NCBI GenBank assembly: GCA_034509425.1
Contig: JAVTVJ010000012.1
Coordinates: forward strand, 11,753,001 to 11,817,000
DNA: 64,000 bases
From: Eopsaltria australis
Taxonomy: Eukaryota > Chordata > Aves > Passeriformes > Petroicidae
Reading direction: 5' to 3'
Positions 61,857-64,000 of the stretch are shown one piece after another. A program made the position numbers and the translations under genes. A model generated the notes under the pieces. It had not been told where the DNA came from. It saw only the letters and a program-made list of their open reading frames with translations, and ran no database searches. Position 1 is the first letter of the stretch. Each line of letters begins with the position of its first letter.

Positions 61857-61878
61857 CATCTATATTTAAATATAGATG
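61857..61878. repeat. Perfect 22-bp palindrome
   Basis: CATCTATATTT is followed directly by its reverse complement AAATATAGATG, with no spacer. Confidence 0.85.
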
Positions 61879-62795
61879 AGTGGTGGCACGAGAAACTTGG
61901 TATTTTGATGTTATTTCTTAACAGTGCTATTTGCAGGAATATCAATGCATCTGCCACTAATTTCATGTAACATTCAAGGTGGCTCTGGGAAAAGTCAGAT
62001 ACAGGGACCAAGTGAATTATTGATATTGGTGTTGCACAGAGAATTATTCCAACAATCAACTGTTCAACAACTAAAAGTAATTTATCTACAGCTCCTTGTA
62101 CATTGCAATATAAACTAGTAACCACAGATTCTTCAAACCAGGCCTCATTGGAAAAGGAACATGGCAAATGACTGAAGTGATCTGTACTCATTACCATCCA
62201 AAGCGACATAGACTGTTTATTGAAAACAGTGCTTTAAAGATAACAAAGCAGCTTTCTGTGGTTCATCATATAAATAAAACATTGTCTAAGATATTATGGA
62301 TAATGACAACTATATTATTTAATGAGTGACTCCTTGGAGTTATTTGAACATTTCTTTGCAAAAACAGCTCTAATTTTAATTAGGCACAGTTATTATCCTA
62401 GATGGCCCGCAACATTTCAGGTTAGAGAACAGAAAAAAAATTGGAATCATCTTTAATTCTGACATCTGATTGCATGCCAATGTATTTCTTACTTTGTAGC
62501 CTTGAATGTTTTATATTTTGTTCTCCTCTCTAAAGGGAGAATACATAATTCTTTTTTGCTGAGATTCTGTTCTTTTAATTAGACTATGGTGATAGTTTCA
62601 AATTTAAAAGGTATTTGTTCATTTTCAGAGAATTTTCTCCTACTGCTTAAAGAAAAATGGAGAAAGACAGGATGAGATGAAGGTGCCTGAAGCTATCGCC
62701 GACTCCTGTTGGCTTGTTTGACAAGATCTCACTAGTACAGATGGGAAATAGGCTATTGCAGAGATGGATATTAGTACAAGAATCAGAGAAGAAAT

Positions 62796-63010
62796 ACATT
62801 TCATACTGAGCCTGATCAAAGATCAAGAGTAAAGGTATGAAACAAGAATAGCCTTTAAAAAAAATCATGCTAGTCTGGTTCTTATGAAACATACAGAATA
62901 AAAAAGAGACATTTCACACTGGGCCTGTTCTAAGATAAAAAATGTAAATACAAAGCAAGAGTCGCCTTAAAAATTTATTTTTACCAAGATAGTCTGGTCC
63001 TTATAAAACC
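62796..63010. repeat. Diverged tandem duplication, about 100-bp units
   Basis: Copies 62796-62890 and 62909-63010 share ACATTTCAYACTGRGCCTG at the start, a GCCTT/A-rich middle and TAGTCTGGTYCTTATRAAAC at the end, offset by 113 bp. Small indels and many substitutions show it is old. No family was recognised. Confidence 0.7.
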
Positions 63011-64000
63011 ATGAAAAAACCTACAGGAATTGATTTGATTTTTTAAAAAATCCAAATGAAAATAAAACTTCTGTGTTAATGAAGTAAGTCAGAAAGTCTT
63101 CAAGCTGCTGAAGTAACTGGCAAAATAAATTAGAATAAAATTTCATGGTTCCTGCTACATGTCATTGAGAGGCTGGTGGTGCAATTCATACTTAACATTA
63201 AGAAGGTATGAAGAATAAAAATCACTGACTGCATATCAATGGTCTACTTTTGCTAAAACTCCTTTGGGGGCAATGAATGCTTACTTAAATAAAAAGTTAA
63301 AAGAATTTATAATGTAATAAGTCATGCTGTCAATAGTTAAAAAATGAACAGCATTTTGAAGATTCCTAGGGGTAGGATGACATTAACTGCTGTCATTCTA
63401 CTAAACCCTATCAGAGAACAGGGGTAAGGCTAAGCATCAAAGCAATTTTTGACCTGAAGAGCTGTCTTTTTTAATGATTCAATTTCTTAGCAATTAAAAT
63501 ATATTATGTGACATCTTATTTTCTGGACAATGTGGTTGAAATTTGTGAGTAATGTTAGACAGGCTTTTGATAGACAAATTATATTGCTTCTGTATTGGAT
63601 CCTTTGAGTGGTCCTAAGCACAGGTATCAGCATCTGTACACATGTGAGGAACAAATTCCTTGTTACAGCCAGGCTTCCTAAGGTAACAGTATGTACAGGA
63701 GTATTCTCAATAGGCCATGTTTTATTCTGGTAAAACTTAGAAACATTTAGTTAGCATCAGTTGAACCTATCATTTTTATACTCAGATTTAAAGGACCAAT
63801 TTCTAAGAGATGCAAATAATCCCAGATCTTTGTAAGACATAGGCTTAATATCCTCTTCCTGCTCCTATTGGCTATCTTCATGGCATGAAATGCACCTCTC
63901 TTCTTATTTTATCAAGTTCTTTTGGGTCAAGGCTTGTACTGTATCAGAAAACAGAATGATGGGAAAAGGGGAGAGAAACAGAGGTAAAATAAAGTTTTCA

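Larger units (their letters stand above)
54426..64000. other. AT-rich noncoding DNA
   Basis: No domain-bearing frame. The 126-codon minus frame at 61829-62209 was examined and not recognised. Noted inside: a 15-bp tandem duplication (57881-57910), hairpins at 59834-59857 and 61857-61878, and a diverged ~100-bp duplication at 62796-63010. Confidence 0.6.

Noticed and set aside
61829..62209. 126-codon minus-strand frame
   Set aside because: No recognisable domain, compositional bias of AT-rich DNA, and an overlapping plus frame; probably chance.

Overview
The window looks like bird nuclear DNA, most likely from a songbird. It is AT-rich and almost free of protein-coding sequence, with few interspersed repeats. 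The repeats are the avian kinds: four old CR1 LINE fragments, LTR-retrovirus pieces, and a degraded copy of an ITPRIPL1-like (Mab-21 domain) gene, a family I recall as multicopy in songbirds. I found no intact host protein-coding gene, tRNA, rRNA or CRISPR array. The species assignment is inference from repeat content.

Layout. 1-2228: minus-strand remnant of a betaretrovirus-like (ERVK) provirus. It has a 515-bp LTR (1714-2228), a lysine-tRNA-type primer binding site (1694-1711), a structured leader with direct repeats, a splice donor and a long hairpin (1547-1591), and a partial gag (284-1333). Gag carries a 36-bp triplicated repeat and stops making sense where the DNA turns AT-rich near position 240. 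2229-7763: plain AT-rich DNA. 7764-8535: CR1 fragment, minus strand, interrupted by a GC-rich block. 10021-10840: GC-rich patch with a plus-strand LTR that has two CCAAT boxes and a TATA box. 19141-19612: CR1 fragment, minus strand, still encoding part of the reverse-transcriptase C-terminus.

25741-28715: the most complex locus, a GC-rich island about 3 kb long in AT-rich DNA. Read on the minus strand it holds a GC-rich segment with AP-1 and CRE-like sites, a second LTR of the same family as the first, an ITPRIPL1-like pseudogene whose acidic N-terminal part is open in frame with the LTR, a 3' UTR with five ~35-bp tandem repeats and a poly(A) signal, and an unidentified GC-rich stretch. 30613-30830: isolated ERVL-type pol fragment with an in-frame stop. 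36490-36825 and 54100-54425: plus-strand CR1 fragments. 50041-50390: GC-rich block of unknown origin. The rest is AT-rich single-copy-looking DNA with microsatellites, poly(T) runs and a few perfect hairpins.

Nothing here forms an operon or a working gene system. The observation most worth following is the LTR joined in frame to an ITPRIPL1-like coding segment. Second is the preserved leader structure and promoter-motif cluster of the ERVK remnant.
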